Of a DNA stretch of 64,000 bases, positions 33,214 through 42,559 are shown in pieces. The position numbers and the translations under genes were made by a program. The stretch is from JBEPTX01 sp041691795. GTDB taxonomy: Bacteria; Patescibacteriota; Saccharimonadia; Saccharimonadales; Saccharimonadaceae. The stretch is taken from assembly GCA_041691795.1 (NCBI GenBank), contig JBEPTX010000002.1:62001-126000 (forward strand), read 5' to 3'. Every line of letters begins with the position of its first letter. Positions within the stretch are counted from its first letter, which is position 1. The notes under the pieces were generated by a model. The model worked only from the letters and a program-made list of their open reading frames with translations, did not search any database and was not told the DNA's origin.

Positions 33214-34527
33214 GTGCAGCCACTACGTCGCATGAGTGGAGCGACTGCCGTCGGGGGGGTTGCCTCTATTGTTCGACGTCACAAACCTGATTATCAGATT
33301 ACGCTCTATATGGGGTTATTGATGCTGCTTGGGTTGGTGGTAATGTACGCCATTGGTCCACAGCGCGCTAATGTGCTGAATGCATCGTACGGGACTGATT
33401 TTTACGGTGATAGTTACTTTTTTGTGAAGCAAGCGGCGAGTTTGGCTTTGGCGTTGGCGGCATTTGCGGCCATGGCGATTATTCCCTATGCGAAAATTCA
33501 ACAGCATGCGGCCAAGATTTTACTGATTGGGTTTGCGGCCTGTGCGCTTTTGGCGTTCCTGGGTGCGGTGCATGCAGATGCGATTGCTCAGTGTAGTTTG
33601 GGGGCCTGTCGTTGGTTCAAGGTAGGGCCGCTAGGGAGTTTGCAACCGGCTGAATTCTTGAAGTTTGGGCTATTGATTTTTACGGCTGGATTTTTGGGAA
33701 TGCGGGCTGGGCAGGGGTTGGTGAATGACGTCCAAAAAACACTTGTCCCACTGGGGATCGTGATTTTGACGGCGATTGTGTTCGTGATTGGTCTGCAAAA
33801 AGACATGGGGACGGGCATTGTTCTGGTGTCGATTTTGGCGAGTATGCTGATGGTTGCGGGGTTGAAATGGAAAGTAGGGGCGCTACTGCTACTTGCGATC
33901 TTGGCCGTTGGGGTGGTATTTATCATCATTGCACCGCATCGTGTTGACCGAATTACAACGTTTTTCGGCGGTGATAGTTCAACTTCAACGGATGCAAATG
34001 ATAATAGTTACCAGATCACAAACGCCAAAATTGCTGTCGGGACGGGCGGATTATTTGGCCTAGGAATAGGCAACAGTATTCAGGCGACGGGGTATTTGCC
34101 AGAGGCGATCAATGACTCTGTATTTGCAATCATGGGCGAAACATTCGGGTTCGTTGGGCTGGTTGCCATCCTGCTACTGTTTACAGGCCTGCTGCTGCGT
34201 TTACTCAAGGTAACAGACCATTTGATAGATATGAGGTTGAAATTGATCGTAGCGGGTGTATTTGGATGGTTGGCGGCGCATGTCATATTGAACGTCGCGG
34301 CCATGATTGGTATTTTTCCGCTGACCGGTATTACGCTGCCGCTGCTGAGTTTTGGTGGCACAAGTATGATATTCATTGGCGGGGCGCTTGGACTAACATT
34401 CCAGCTGTCGCGTTACACAGCGTTTGGTAGTAAACTGGGTAGTAATAATGAAGATAAAAATTCTAGCGGTAGGGGGCGGTTCGGGCGGTCACGTGACGCC
34501 TCTCGTCGCCGTACTCCGCGAGCTTAG
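33214..34527 (+). CDS. ftsW: SEDS glycosyltransferase FtsW
   Basis: Polymerises septal glycan strands with its partner PBP. About 437 residues with ~10 transmembrane segments; the SEDS signatures GPLGSLQPAEFLKFGLL and TGITLPLLSFGGTSMI are present. The C-terminus is a short basic, Ser/Arg-rich tail. GTG at 33214, one nt after the mraY stop and behind GGGGGA, is the likely start; ATG at 33232 is an alternative. Overlaps murG by 80 nt. Confidence 0.92.
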   Translation: MQPLRRMSGATAVGGVASIVRRHKPDYQITLYMGLLMLLGLVVMYAIGPQRANVLNASYGTDFYGDSYFFVKQAASLALALAAFAAMAIIPYAKIQQHAAKILLIGFAACALLAFLGAVHADAIAQCSLGACRWFKVGPLGSLQPAEFLKFGLLIFTAGFLGMRAGQGLVNDVQKTLVPLGIVILTAIVFVIGLQKDMGTGIVLVSILASMLMVAGLKWKVGALLLLAILAVGVVFIIIAPHRVDRITTFFGGDSSTSTDANDNSYQITNAKIAVGTGGLFGLGIGNSIQATGYLPEAINDSVFAIMGETFGFVGLVAILLLFTGLLLRLLKVTDHLIDMRLKLIVAGVFGWLAAHVILNVAAMIGIFPLTGITLPLLSFGGTSMIFIGGALGLTFQLSRYTAFGSKLGSNNEDKNSSGRGRFGRSRDASRRRTPRA

Positions 34528-35611
34528 ATCGCAGAACCATTCTGTCGAGTTACGCGTTTGGTGTGATCAAACATTTGCAGCGCAGGCGCGTGGGATTGTG
34601 GGGCATTATGATCCGACGATTCCAGTCAGTACGATTGTTGCAGGTAAACTTCGTCGCTATCATCACTTGACGTTATGGCAGCATTTTATCATCCCGTCGG
34701 TGTTTTGGCCGAATCTTCGTGATATTTTGCTAGTTGGTATCGGAGTTGTTCAAAGTATTATCAAATTGATTGTTTGGCGACCGAACGTTGTTTTCACCAA
34801 GGGTGGCTATGTTTGTCTACCGGTCGGTTGGGCAGCAAATCTGCTAGGAATTCCTGTGGTGATTCACGATAGTGATGCTCATCCTGGGCTGACAAATAGA
34901 TTGTTGGCATCTCGGGCCAAGGCTATCGCAACGGGTGCACCTCTGAAATATTATCCGTATCCGCAATCGAAGTCACGTTACGTTGGTATTCCAATTGGCA
35001 ATGATTTTGTGCCGTTTTCGCCACAGCGGCGACGGATCTGGAAGGAAAAGCTTGGTTTTGATCCATCTCGACCCCTGGTGGTTATTACTGGTGGAGGCCT
35101 AGGGGCGCAGCGCATTAACGACGGTGTTGCCCAGCAGTTGCAGGAACTACTAGAGGTGACGAATGTGATTTTGATATCTGGCACAGCACAGTATGATGAA
35201 CTACGCGCGATCACACCTGAGGATGATGTTCGGTTCCAATTACATGATTTTGTGTCACAGGGATTGGCGATGATGTTTGGGGCGGCCGATCTTGTGGTGG
35301 CGCGTGCAGGAGCGACAACGATTCTGGAGCTAGCGGCGCTTGCAAAACCGACGATACTGGTACCAAACGGACGTTTGGCCGGTGGTCACCAACTGAAAAA
35401 CGCGCAGGTCTACGCCGATGCGCAGGCAGTAATCATCGTGCATGAGGATCCGGAAAGCACAAACGCCATTGAACTAGTCTATCCAATCAAACGGGTGCTG
35501 AGCGATAAGGCGCTACAAACGGCGCTCGCCAAAAATATTCATCGCTTTGCGCGCACCCACGCTGCGCATGATGTAGCAACAATGATCCTGGCTGCGGCCA
35601 AGAAACGCTAG
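34448..35611 (+). CDS. murG: Lipid II synthase MurG
   Basis: GT28 transferase that adds GlcNAc to lipid I. About 387 residues, slightly longer than usual. N-terminal glycine loop VGGGSGGHVTPLVAVLREL, VFTKGGYVCLPVGWAA, HDSDAHPGLTNRLL, and the donor-site VITGGGLGAQRIN and VARAGATTILELAALAKPTILVP. The common HEQN acceptor motif appears as HDSD, a variant. Start within the ftsW 3' end; ATG at 34448. Confidence 0.93.
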   Translation: MKIKILAVGGGSGGHVTPLVAVLRELRSQNHSVELRVWCDQTFAAQARGIVGHYDPTIPVSTIVAGKLRRYHHLTLWQHFIIPSVFWPNLRDILLVGIGVVQSIIKLIVWRPNVVFTKGGYVCLPVGWAANLLGIPVVIHDSDAHPGLTNRLLASRAKAIATGAPLKYYPYPQSKSRYVGIPIGNDFVPFSPQRRRIWKEKLGFDPSRPLVVITGGGLGAQRINDGVAQQLQELLEVTNVILISGTAQYDELRAITPEDDVRFQLHDFVSQGLAMMFGAADLVVARAGATTILELAALAKPTILVPNGRLAGGHQLKNAQVYADAQAVIIVHEDPESTNAIELVYPIKRVLSDKALQTALAKNIHRFARTHAAHDVATMILAAAKKR

Positions 35612-35637
35612 CTATCTGTTAAAATAGCATAAGTAGC

Positions 35638-36582
35638 ATGAAATTATTTTCTAAAAAATCATCATCTGATATTCCACCCCGGCGGCGGTCTACGAGTGTT
35701 GAGCGCCAGCAGCGCACGGTGGATCATGATCAGCAACAGGGGACATTCCGGCGTAACCGAACGCTTGTTGGCAGCTTGTCATCAGCGGTATCAAGTGTGA
35801 ATGAAGCGGGTGGTGATTTGCAATCATCACGCACGCAGGCGCATTTGCTGGCGACACAGCGCCGCAAAATCGGTGGTGTCTTGATGGCGACATTACTGAT
35901 GGTCGTGTTGCTCACTGGGCTGCTGTTTGATATGACGGTCAAACCGATTGTTTCTTCGGCCGACAATGCGGTGACATTGGACAAATCGCGCTATGAAAAG
36001 GCGATTACGGACTATCTGTCGACGCATCCACTAGAACGGTTGCGGGTTTTTCTGGACCGAACACAGCTGAATAACTATCTTCGTGCGACAGTACCAGAGG
36101 TGGTAACGGTCAAACAGGATGGTTCGGCGGGATTAGGCGCGACTGATTTCACGGTGACGATGCGCCATCCGATTGCGAGTTGGATTATTGGTGGTAAGCA
36201 GTATTTTGTGGATGATCAAGGTGTTTCGTTTGAAAAAAATTATTATGAAACTCCTACGGTCAGTGTGGTTGATCAGAGCGGGGTGCAGCAATCTACAGGG
36301 GCGGCTGTGGCGAGTACGCGATTTTTGGCTTTTGTGGGATTGACTGTTTCGCAGGCAACGGCGCAAGGGTTGATTGTGAAGCAGGCGATCATTCCGGCTG
36401 ATACGACACGCGAATTAGAGGTGATGATAGCTGGGCATTCGTATCCGATTAAATTGTCTTTGGATCGTCCGGTAGGGGAGCAAGTAGAGGATATGAAGAG
36501 GGCAGTGGGCTATTTTGACACGAGACAGTTGACGCCTCAATATGTGGATGTGCGGGTGTCGGGTAAGGCTTTTTACAGATAA
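35638..36582 (+). CDS. ftsQ: FtsQ/DivIB-like cell division protein
   Basis: Bitopic division protein, 314 residues. A long basic/polar cytoplasmic N-terminus (about 1-82), one transmembrane helix (about 83-102) and an external region with POTRA-like start (VTLDKSRYEKAITDYLSTHPL) followed by a beta domain match FtsQ/DivIB topology and its usual place after murG. A TAAAAT hexamer lies 12 nt upstream. ftsA and ftsZ, which often follow, are not here; instead a gene desert begins. Confidence 0.82.
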   Translation: MKLFSKKSSSDIPPRRRSTSVERQQRTVDHDQQQGTFRRNRTLVGSLSSAVSSVNEAGGDLQSSRTQAHLLATQRRKIGGVLMATLLMVVLLTGLLFDMTVKPIVSSADNAVTLDKSRYEKAITDYLSTHPLERLRVFLDRTQLNNYLRATVPEVVTVKQDGSAGLGATDFTVTMRHPIASWIIGGKQYFVDDQGVSFEKNYYETPTVSVVDQSGVQQSTGAAVASTRFLAFVGLTVSQATAQGLIVKQAIIPADTTRELEVMIAGHSYPIKLSLDRPVGEQVEDMKRAVGYFDTRQLTPQYVDVRVSGKAFYR

Positions 36583-36616
36583 GATTTCCTTGTCGTTTTT
36601 TCTTCTGTTTTGCTCA

Positions 36617-36740
36617 CTACCCCTACCACCGTTCCCTCAGGATACCGTTACGCGCCAGAGACTTCTCGCGCCCCGGCGGCGGGAAGTCTGTGGGCTGCTC
36701 TTCGCTTTTAGTATCCATTAGGGAAGGGTGGTGGGGGTAG
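36617..36740 (+). repeat. Structured repeat family 2, copy A
   Basis: Outer arms CTACCCCTACCACC / GGTGGTGGGGGTAG, middle stem GGATAC / GTATCC, inner hairpin AGACTTC / GAAGTCT. Between helices lie the two family-constant strands CGTTACGCGCC (36646-36656) and GGGCTGCTCTTCGC-TTTA (36692-36710). Starts 34 nt after the ftsQ stop. Confidence 0.85.
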
Positions 36741-37616
36741 TTCGACACCGGTAGAGCGGATGATATATGAGTCTTGAGACCCCGTGAAATACAAACTGAT
36801 TGTATATCTGATCAACCCCAAGAAATTATCTGGCTTCTCTCTTATATCTTGTGGTGTTCTATTTTTGTTCGATATGTTTTGCAACGGATGAGAAAAGGCA
36901 AAAAACTATACTAAAATATGATAAAGCTTAAAAAGCAAATAGTAGGCGAGGAGAGAGGATAGGCGAGTAGTGCAATAAAAAACGAAAAAAGCAAAAAACA
37001 TATACGACATGTGGAAAACTGTGAAAAGTCAAATAATAGCATTAAGCTTAGGAAATGCAAATGCGACGTAAGTAAGCGTTGCAATTTGCACATAGGCACA
37101 TGGGCCTGGTATGCCACTAGCTATCAGTGGACTGTCATGCCTATGGTAGTGTACGTAACATACAAAACATACGTGTGCGGTAGTGTACATGTATATTCGT
37201 GCAGTTCTCCCCTGTTAAACAGTGTAGTACCTGTCATAGTAGACATATACACTGAATCATCTATCGTTCATTATGTTAATGTCGTAAAAGATATATTGTG
37301 CGACGCATCATCTATGTTTGAAACATGAGTACGCATGCGTCTATTCTAACTACTATTTTGGCTTGCTGCCTAGATTTATTATGCTGCCCTGCTTTATGCC
37401 ACATACTTTCCTTTTACTACGTACATCACGTTTTTGCTTACGTTTATGGTATTTATCACCAATATATTGCCTGATCATCATTAACAGAGGTACAACAGAG
37501 GTACAACAGAGGTACAACAGGGGTCGTAAGGGGTTAACGCTGTTTGCGCAATTTTAGGCAATATGCCATCAAGCTAATGTTCTATTTATGTTCTAAGCCG
37601 CCACAAACAAGTGTCG
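36741..37616. other. Gene desert between inverted family-2 repeats
   Basis: About 880 bp with no convincing gene. Reading frames present are short, Cys/Tyr/His-rich and unlike genuine proteins of the window. The right part is rich in short palindromes (for example ACGCATGCGT at 37331) and ends with an 11 bp tandem array. It separates the convergent ftsQ and VirB4/TraD-like genes. Confidence 0.6.
37483..37526. repeat. Iteron-like tandem repeat, 11 bp period
   Basis: Three perfect units AACAGAGGTAC (37483-37515) and a fourth degenerate one AACAGGGGTCG. The period equals about one helical turn, so copies would face the same side of the DNA, as in protein-binding iterons. Confidence 0.75.
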
Positions 37617-37742
37617 AACCATCCGCCCCACTTCCATCCAAGATACTAAAAGCGAAGAGCAGCCCAAGGATTCCCTGACGCCGGGGCTCAAGGGATCCTT
37701 GGCGCGTAACGGTATCTGGGGATGGAATGTGGGCGGAGGGTG
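37617..37742 (-). repeat. Structured repeat family 2, copy D
   Basis: Reverse orientation relative to copy A. On the minus strand: outer arms CCGCCCACATTCCATCC with a near-perfect complement, stem AGATAC / GTATCT, inner hairpin AAGGAT-CCCT / AGGG-ATCCTT, and the constant strands CGTTACGCGCC and GGGCTGCTCTTCGCTTTTA. Ends 31 nt before the 3' end of the VirB4/TraD-like gene. Confidence 0.83.
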
Positions 37743-37773
37743 AACAAAATAGAACTGTTTTGACGCAGGAATA

Positions 37774-40700
37774 TTACCTAAGCCGGAGTAACCCATCGTC
37801 GTGTTTCTTGACGGCTGGGGTTACAGCTGGTTGTGCGTGTGTGACGACTGCGGGAGCGGCGACGGGCGCTGGTGCGGTTCTAGATGGTGCGTGATGGTTA
37901 ACAGATAGTTTTGTAGGGTCGTGCTGGGGCTTTGGTGTAGTAGGTGCTTGTTGAGCTGGCGTTGTCACTGGTGCTGCACGCTGTTCGCGATGTGTCTCAC
38001 GGTCACGATGAGGCTGCTGCTCAGAGTGGTGCTGCGGGGTGCTGTGAGAACCTTCTTGGTGCTCTGGCTTTGACTGTTGCTCGGAAGATGGGGGAGCGGC
38101 ACTGCCCTCGCCTGACGACTGCCCTTTTCGTTTGCGGGTGCGACTGCGCTTTTTCCTCGGTGAACCATCAGGATTTGTGGCTGGTTGCTGTTCTGGAGAT
38201 GGTTCGTTGGGCGCATGCTGCTCGTGTGTTTGTTCTGGGGCGTTATGGGAAGGTTTGTGATCATGTTCTTGTGGTCGCTGGGGTTGTTGAGTCTTCTCTT
38301 CCCTATCGGCAGCGACGTGTGGCTGCGCTGGCGTTACGGTCTGCGTCTGTGCATTAATTGGCCACTGTTTTGCCTGGGCGGCGGATTGAGGTGGTTTTTT
38401 CTGGAGATGTTCAGGTGGTTGAATGGCGTCTGATATCTCTTTTTCTACCTCTGATCGATCTCGGCTATAGAGATGACGAGTGTTTTCGACAATCTGGACG
38501 GAATTATCACTTTGTGGCGGTGGGAGTTCGAGGGTGCGAGCGGTAAAAGCCGGTGTTTTCTCGCCACCGATGACCATATTGATGACGAAATCACGGTTGT
38601 GCATCTGGAGCAAATCGTTGGCTTCAAACTGTGGTTCGAACTGTTTGACCAAGATTGGGGCGTCATCGGCTGACACACGGAAACAGATCATGGTACCGAC
38701 GTTACCAAACACGGCGTCACGAACGGTTTCGTTCATCTGGCTGATGTACTGGTTGGCGACGGTGAGGTTAAGACCGTATTTACGAGCCTCGGACAAGATG
38801 GTCGCAAACGAATCGGTGGCAAAGTTCTGGAACTCGTCTACATACAGATAGAACGGGCGGCGATCTTCGATGTTCGGGATGTCAGAGCGCGACATGGCGG
38901 CCAGCTGGATCTTGGTGACCAGGAACGCACCCAGGATACTGGCATTGTCCTCACCGATCAGACCTTTCGACAGATTGACGATCAAGATCTTGCCATCGTC
39001 CATGATTTGGCGGATATTGAACGTACTATGAGGCTGACCGATGATATTACGGATGACTGGGTTGGCGGTAAAGGCACCAACCTTGTTGAGCACTGGGGCG
39101 ATGGCTTCGGCCTGGAACTTCTCGGTCCAGCTGGCAAACTCTACATTCCAGAACTGGAGTACCACTGTGTCTGTACAGTATGTCAGTGTGTCTTTGCGGA
39201 ATTTTTTGTCGGTCAACATGCGGGTAATGTCGAGCATCGTTGTGGTCGGTCGGTCTAGCAGCGCCAGGATGGTGTAGCGCAAAATGTATTCCAAACGCGG
39301 TCCCCATGACTCGCCAAACATGCGCTTGAGCACGCCAATGACCTCTGAGCTGATGTTTGATTTCTGGTGAGGATCGGTAATCTCTAATGGGTTAAATCCG
39401 AGTGGAAATGCGGTGTCAGCTGGGTTGAAATAGACGACATCTTGCACGCGTGATCCAGGAATAAAACGCATATTATCGACGGCAAAGTCACCGTGCGGGT
39501 CGATGATTGCGTAGCCTTGCCCATGGAAAATATCGCTGAGCGCCAGGAGTGACAATGTTCCTGATTTACCGGCACCGGTCTGTCCGATGATGTACATATG
39601 TCGCGAACGGTCGTAGCGCAACATGCCGAATTGGTGGTTGATACCACGGAAATTGGTCAGGCCAAAGGCACTGATGTTTTCGTCGATGGCGTCGTTGCCG
39701 GTGATAATCGGGAGTTTGGCTGGTGGTTCGGCGGTTTTGGTGCTGGCCCAAACAATATTTGGTGTTTCGACATTGGTGTGCGGCAAGTGAAAAACAGAGG
39801 CTAATTCTTCGATGTTCAGGATGTAGCCTTTGTCCAGGAAGAGGCGGGATTTGTAGCGCCCAAGGTCTTCTTTGTTGAAACTGGCACCGGTTATCTTGAA
39901 CCCGTTCAGGTTGGTACTATTGTACTGTTTGAAAGTTCCGACGATGGCCTGCATACGCTGTTTGGCGATGGTTTGGCTCTCGCCCAGGTACGCTAAGCGA
40001 ATCTTGACCTTATAGCCAAGTTTAGTCGCCTTTTTCTCGGCCTCAGCGGCACGTGTTTTGTCGCGGTCGGATAGTTCCTTGGGGGCGGTGCCACCACCTA
40101 TGCCCTGCTCTGGCGGTTTCCATAGGGCTTCGAGGAGCCCGAAGAGCCATTTGGCGTCAAACCCTTTGCCGTCGATTAGGGATGCAAAGGGACTGCCGCC
40201 TCCCTTGAGACTGCTGATCCATTGGTCGGAATCTTTGTGCCATTCGTCGGCAATTGGTCGGACGAGGACTTGGATCCAGATCTCCTCCCCGTTACCGGAC
40301 TTGTCGGCTGATTCAAGTTTGGCGAGGGTTCCAGTGATTCCGGCGAGTGGGTCGACTTCGAAACTTTGGAAGGTCTTGATTGGTAACATTTCGTTGTCTG
40401 TCAGGGTAATGTCACTAGTGTAGACGACGCTGTGTTTGCGCTCGTGAGCGACGTAATCCTCACCCGCTTCGTGAATTTGGACGGTGGGATATTGGGAATA
40501 TATCTGGCCTTCGACGAAACTTTGGAGGGTTTTGGGTACCCAGACGTAAAATCGGATTTGGCCACTGACTGAGGCAATTTCGAAGCTAAGGTGCTCTTGG
40601 AGTCCTCCGTTGAGCTTGAGCTCTGCCCTATCGCGCAAGATTCCGTGAAGGCTGGCAAAGAGTTGTTCGGCTGCGAGTTCTGATTTGTCATTTGCCTTTG

Positions 40701-40851
40701 GGATTTCGAGGATTAATAGAGTACTTTCGATGGATCGAACGGCGTCGATTTGCTGGTAATTACGCCACGTGAGGTACCCTAAAGTGAGCACGATTGGGAG
40801 CCAAACGTACCATTGGAGGAGTGTTTCGATTATCCATGATAAAAACGCCAT
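37774..40851 (-). CDS. VirB4/TraD-like DNA-translocase ATPase, membrane anchored
   Basis: Type IV secretion/conjugation-type ATPase of 1025 residues. One or two N-terminal membrane helices (about 7-28), a ~380-residue region, then an ATPase core: Walker A IIGQTGAGKSGTLSLL (about 420-435), IIDPHGDF, Walker B FYLYVDEFQNFATDSF (about 668) and the TraD/VirD4-like recognition segment EARKYGLNLTVANQYISQM. The last ~225 residues are Gln/His/Pro-rich with a basic patch, probably disordered. No other secretion gene is close, so it acts either with proteins encoded elsewhere or alone in DNA transport. Confidence 0.82.
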   Translation of the reverse strand: MAFLSWIIETLLQWYVWLPIVLTLGYLTWRNYQQIDAVRSIESTLLILEIPKANDKSELAAEQLFASLHGILRDRAELKLNGGLQEHLSFEIASVSGQIRFYVWVPKTLQSFVEGQIYSQYPTVQIHEAGEDYVAHERKHSVVYTSDITLTDNEMLPIKTFQSFEVDPLAGITGTLAKLESADKSGNGEEIWIQVLVRPIADEWHKDSDQWISSLKGGGSPFASLIDGKGFDAKWLFGLLEALWKPPEQGIGGGTAPKELSDRDKTRAAEAEKKATKLGYKVKIRLAYLGESQTIAKQRMQAIVGTFKQYNSTNLNGFKITGASFNKEDLGRYKSRLFLDKGYILNIEELASVFHLPHTNVETPNIVWASTKTAEPPAKLPIITGNDAIDENISAFGLTNFRGINHQFGMLRYDRSRHMYIIGQTGAGKSGTLSLLALSDIFHGQGYAIIDPHGDFAVDNMRFIPGSRVQDVVYFNPADTAFPLGFNPLEITDPHQKSNISSEVIGVLKRMFGESWGPRLEYILRYTILALLDRPTTTMLDITRMLTDKKFRKDTLTYCTDTVVLQFWNVEFASWTEKFQAEAIAPVLNKVGAFTANPVIRNIIGQPHSTFNIRQIMDDGKILIVNLSKGLIGEDNASILGAFLVTKIQLAAMSRSDIPNIEDRRPFYLYVDEFQNFATDSFATILSEARKYGLNLTVANQYISQMNETVRDAVFGNVGTMICFRVSADDAPILVKQFEPQFEANDLLQMHNRDFVINMVIGGEKTPAFTARTLELPPPQSDNSVQIVENTRHLYSRDRSEVEKEISDAIQPPEHLQKKPPQSAAQAKQWPINAQTQTVTPAQPHVAADREEKTQQPQRPQEHDHKPSHNAPEQTHEQHAPNEPSPEQQPATNPDGSPRKKRSRTRKRKGQSSGEGSAAPPSSEQQSKPEHQEGSHSTPQHHSEQQPHRDRETHREQRAAPVTTPAQQAPTTPKPQHDPTKLSVNHHAPSRTAPAPVAAPAVVTHAQPAVTPAVKKHDDGLLRLR

Positions 40852-40905
40852 GTCTTCCTTTTATTGTCTCACTCGGGACGCTTAAGGTAAAGGGGGTCAG
40901 GGGTT

Positions 40906-40934
40906 AAAATAGCCTCATCGATGTGAGGCTATTT
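40906..40934 (-). terminator. Terminator of the sigma-like gene
   Basis: Hairpin AAATAGCCTCA / TGAGGCTATTT with TTTTAA on the minus strand, between the sigma-like gene and the ATPase gene. Confidence 0.8.
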
Positions 40935-40949
40935 CGTTGGTTGGGCTGA

Positions 40950-42002
40950 TTATTTTTCTTCGGCCAGTGAGTATGTTGCTTTTGCAACGCGTTTGAACTG
41001 TGGTTTGCTCTGGAGGTTCAATAGGATGGTTGTTTCTTTGACCTGGCGGTTTTTGAGGACGCGTTTGACGATTTCGTCGCGGTGCAAAGGTGTTTCTGAT
41101 TTGCGAAGGATGTCAGCGATAGTATCGGCGACGGTGCCTTTGCTGTAACCCCAGGTGTCGAGAGCGTAGATACCACGGCCGATCAGGACAAATCGTTTGT
41201 CTTTGATCAGTTCGTTGTGGATAGCCTGTGTGGTGACGTTTTTGCGGCTGAAGTTGCTGTCGGTGATGGCTCTAGCGATATCGCTAAAGTGAAGTGGTTT
41301 GCCGTTTTCTGCCAAGATAACGTAGATTTTGTCACGAATGTTCTTTGGGTTAACGGTTGGCCATTTGTTAAGACCCCAGTGGTCTTTGAGGTTTGAAAGG
41401 TGTTTGCTGACGCTTGAAAGACCACGAACGATGCTTGGGTGTTCGTATTTTAGTTGGTCGTGAAGTTGATCGATAGTTAGTGGTTCACCGTGCTTTTTGA
41501 TAGCTTTGACGATATCGTCGATTTCGAGGCGAAGTTTTTTCTCGTCACCGTACTCGGCGATGCCAACGGCGTGACGATAGTTGTCGTTTTCGTTCACAAC
41601 GGCGAGGTGTGGGGCAAGTTCTGCAACAAAGGCAACGCGAGCACGCTGCAATGGTTCAGCAGTTTTGTTCAATAGTTTGTTCGACAGATCAGCAACGGTT
41701 GCGAGACGGCCCATTTCTGATAGTTCACGGATGATTACCTTCTCTACTGTTTGGATTTCAGGAATTTTGTTTTCTTCGGCAGCGATTTTTAGACGAATAA
41801 GAATTGCTTTTTCAAGCTGGCGAACGCGTTCGCGGGTGATACCAAGCAGCTCACCGATTTGTTCGAGTGTTTCCTTGCGGTCGTACAAGCCAAAACGACG
41901 AGTAATGATTTCACGTTCGCGTTCTTGGTCGATTGCACCAAGGACGGCCTCGACAGTTGCGTCGATGTCAAAAGTAGTTTCGGATTTGGGAGCTTCGCTC
42001 AT
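40950..42002 (-). CDS. Sigma-70 region 4 / HARE-HTH fusion protein
   Basis: Probable transcription factor, 350 residues. The N-terminus (about 15-75) is a sigma region 4 helix-turn-helix: EREREIITRRFGLYDRKETLEQIGELLGITRERVRQLEKAIL. Region 2, needed for -10 melting, is absent. The C-terminal half (about 145-345) contains winged-helix units, including a HARE-HTH-like KPLHFSDIARAITD ... AIHNELIKDKRFVLIGRGIYAL, the fold also found in the RNA-polymerase delta subunit. It may bind -35 regions or polymerase and modulate transcription. Confidence 0.8.
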   Translation of the reverse strand: MSEAPKSETTFDIDATVEAVLGAIDQEREREIITRRFGLYDRKETLEQIGELLGITRERVRQLEKAILIRLKIAAEENKIPEIQTVEKVIIRELSEMGRLATVADLSNKLLNKTAEPLQRARVAFVAELAPHLAVVNENDNYRHAVGIAEYGDEKKLRLEIDDIVKAIKKHGEPLTIDQLHDQLKYEHPSIVRGLSSVSKHLSNLKDHWGLNKWPTVNPKNIRDKIYVILAENGKPLHFSDIARAITDSNFSRKNVTTQAIHNELIKDKRFVLIGRGIYALDTWGYSKGTVADTIADILRKSETPLHRDEIVKRVLKNRQVKETTILLNLQSKPQFKRVAKATYSLAEEK

Positions 42003-42065
42003 CTTGGGTTATCGTCCTCTCTGCCTCACCTCAGGAAAATTGGGTTTGTTATGTTCTTGTTATCC

Positions 42066-42094
42066 ACTATAAAACAAAGTTTATATAATGTCAA
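42066..42094 (-). promoter_or_regulatory. Promoter of the sigma-like gene
   Basis: Minus strand TTGACA, 17 bp spacer, TATAGT; ~60 nt leader before the ATG. Confidence 0.75.
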
Positions 42095-42212
42095 ACACTT
42101 TCTTTCATTTATTCGATTATAGCATGAAGTAGACGTGATTAGTAAAGAATGTTTTCGGACTTTCTTATTATGGTTATTATTTTGTGAATTGAATAACCCA
42201 CCCCCTATAAAA

Positions 42213-42287
42213 AGAATGAGTCCGCCCGGAAGAGCGACCATGTGTGGTGAATTATCGGATGATAACTCTACCGCACGGGCTCATTCT
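42213..42287 (-). terminator. Compound terminator after the two-gene orphan cassette
   Basis: Outer stem AGAATGAG / CTCATTCT with an inner complementary pair, then TTTTTAT on the minus strand. Confidence 0.7.
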
Positions 42288-42319
42288 GGACGGACTAGAT
42301 CAGCACATCTTACCTCTTC

Positions 42320-42559
42320 TCATGTAGATTGCTGTAATCGTACCTGGAGTTCTTTCTTGAGAAATGCCTTGTTAGCTGGACCGAGCAAATTGGCGACTGT
42401 GGTGTGATTATCACAGGCAATTGCTTGCATGGTATTAGCATAGAGCTCAAGACGTGTCTCGTCGTCGGCCGATACGCTGTACGTCGCAGCAAATATTGCT
42501 GTCAGATATCCAAATGGCAATGAAAGTGTCGGTGGACAATCCGATTGGGACATGGCCAT
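42320..42559 (-). CDS. Small orphan protein (79 aa)
   Basis: No family recognised. Mixed helical protein of 79 residues with two cysteines, no membrane segment or signal. Its ATG directly follows the stop codon of the upstream 61-residue gene (TGA-ATG), and AAGGTAGGTG serves as ribosome-binding site, so both are co-translated. Codon use is less A/T-biased than in neighbouring housekeeping genes. Confidence 0.6.
   Translation of the reverse strand: MAMSQSDCPPTLSLPFGYLTAIFAATYSVSADDETRLELYANTMQAIACDNHTTVANLLGPANKAFLKKELQVRLQQST

Noticed and set aside
37483..37526. CRISPR array
   Set aside because: Units are 11 bp and directly adjacent with no spacers; no cas gene is in the window.
37011..37557. 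Two reading frames in the gene desert as genes
   Set aside because: Composition (Cys, Tyr, His, Val runs), lack of ribosome-binding sites and promoters, and mutual overlap argue against coding.
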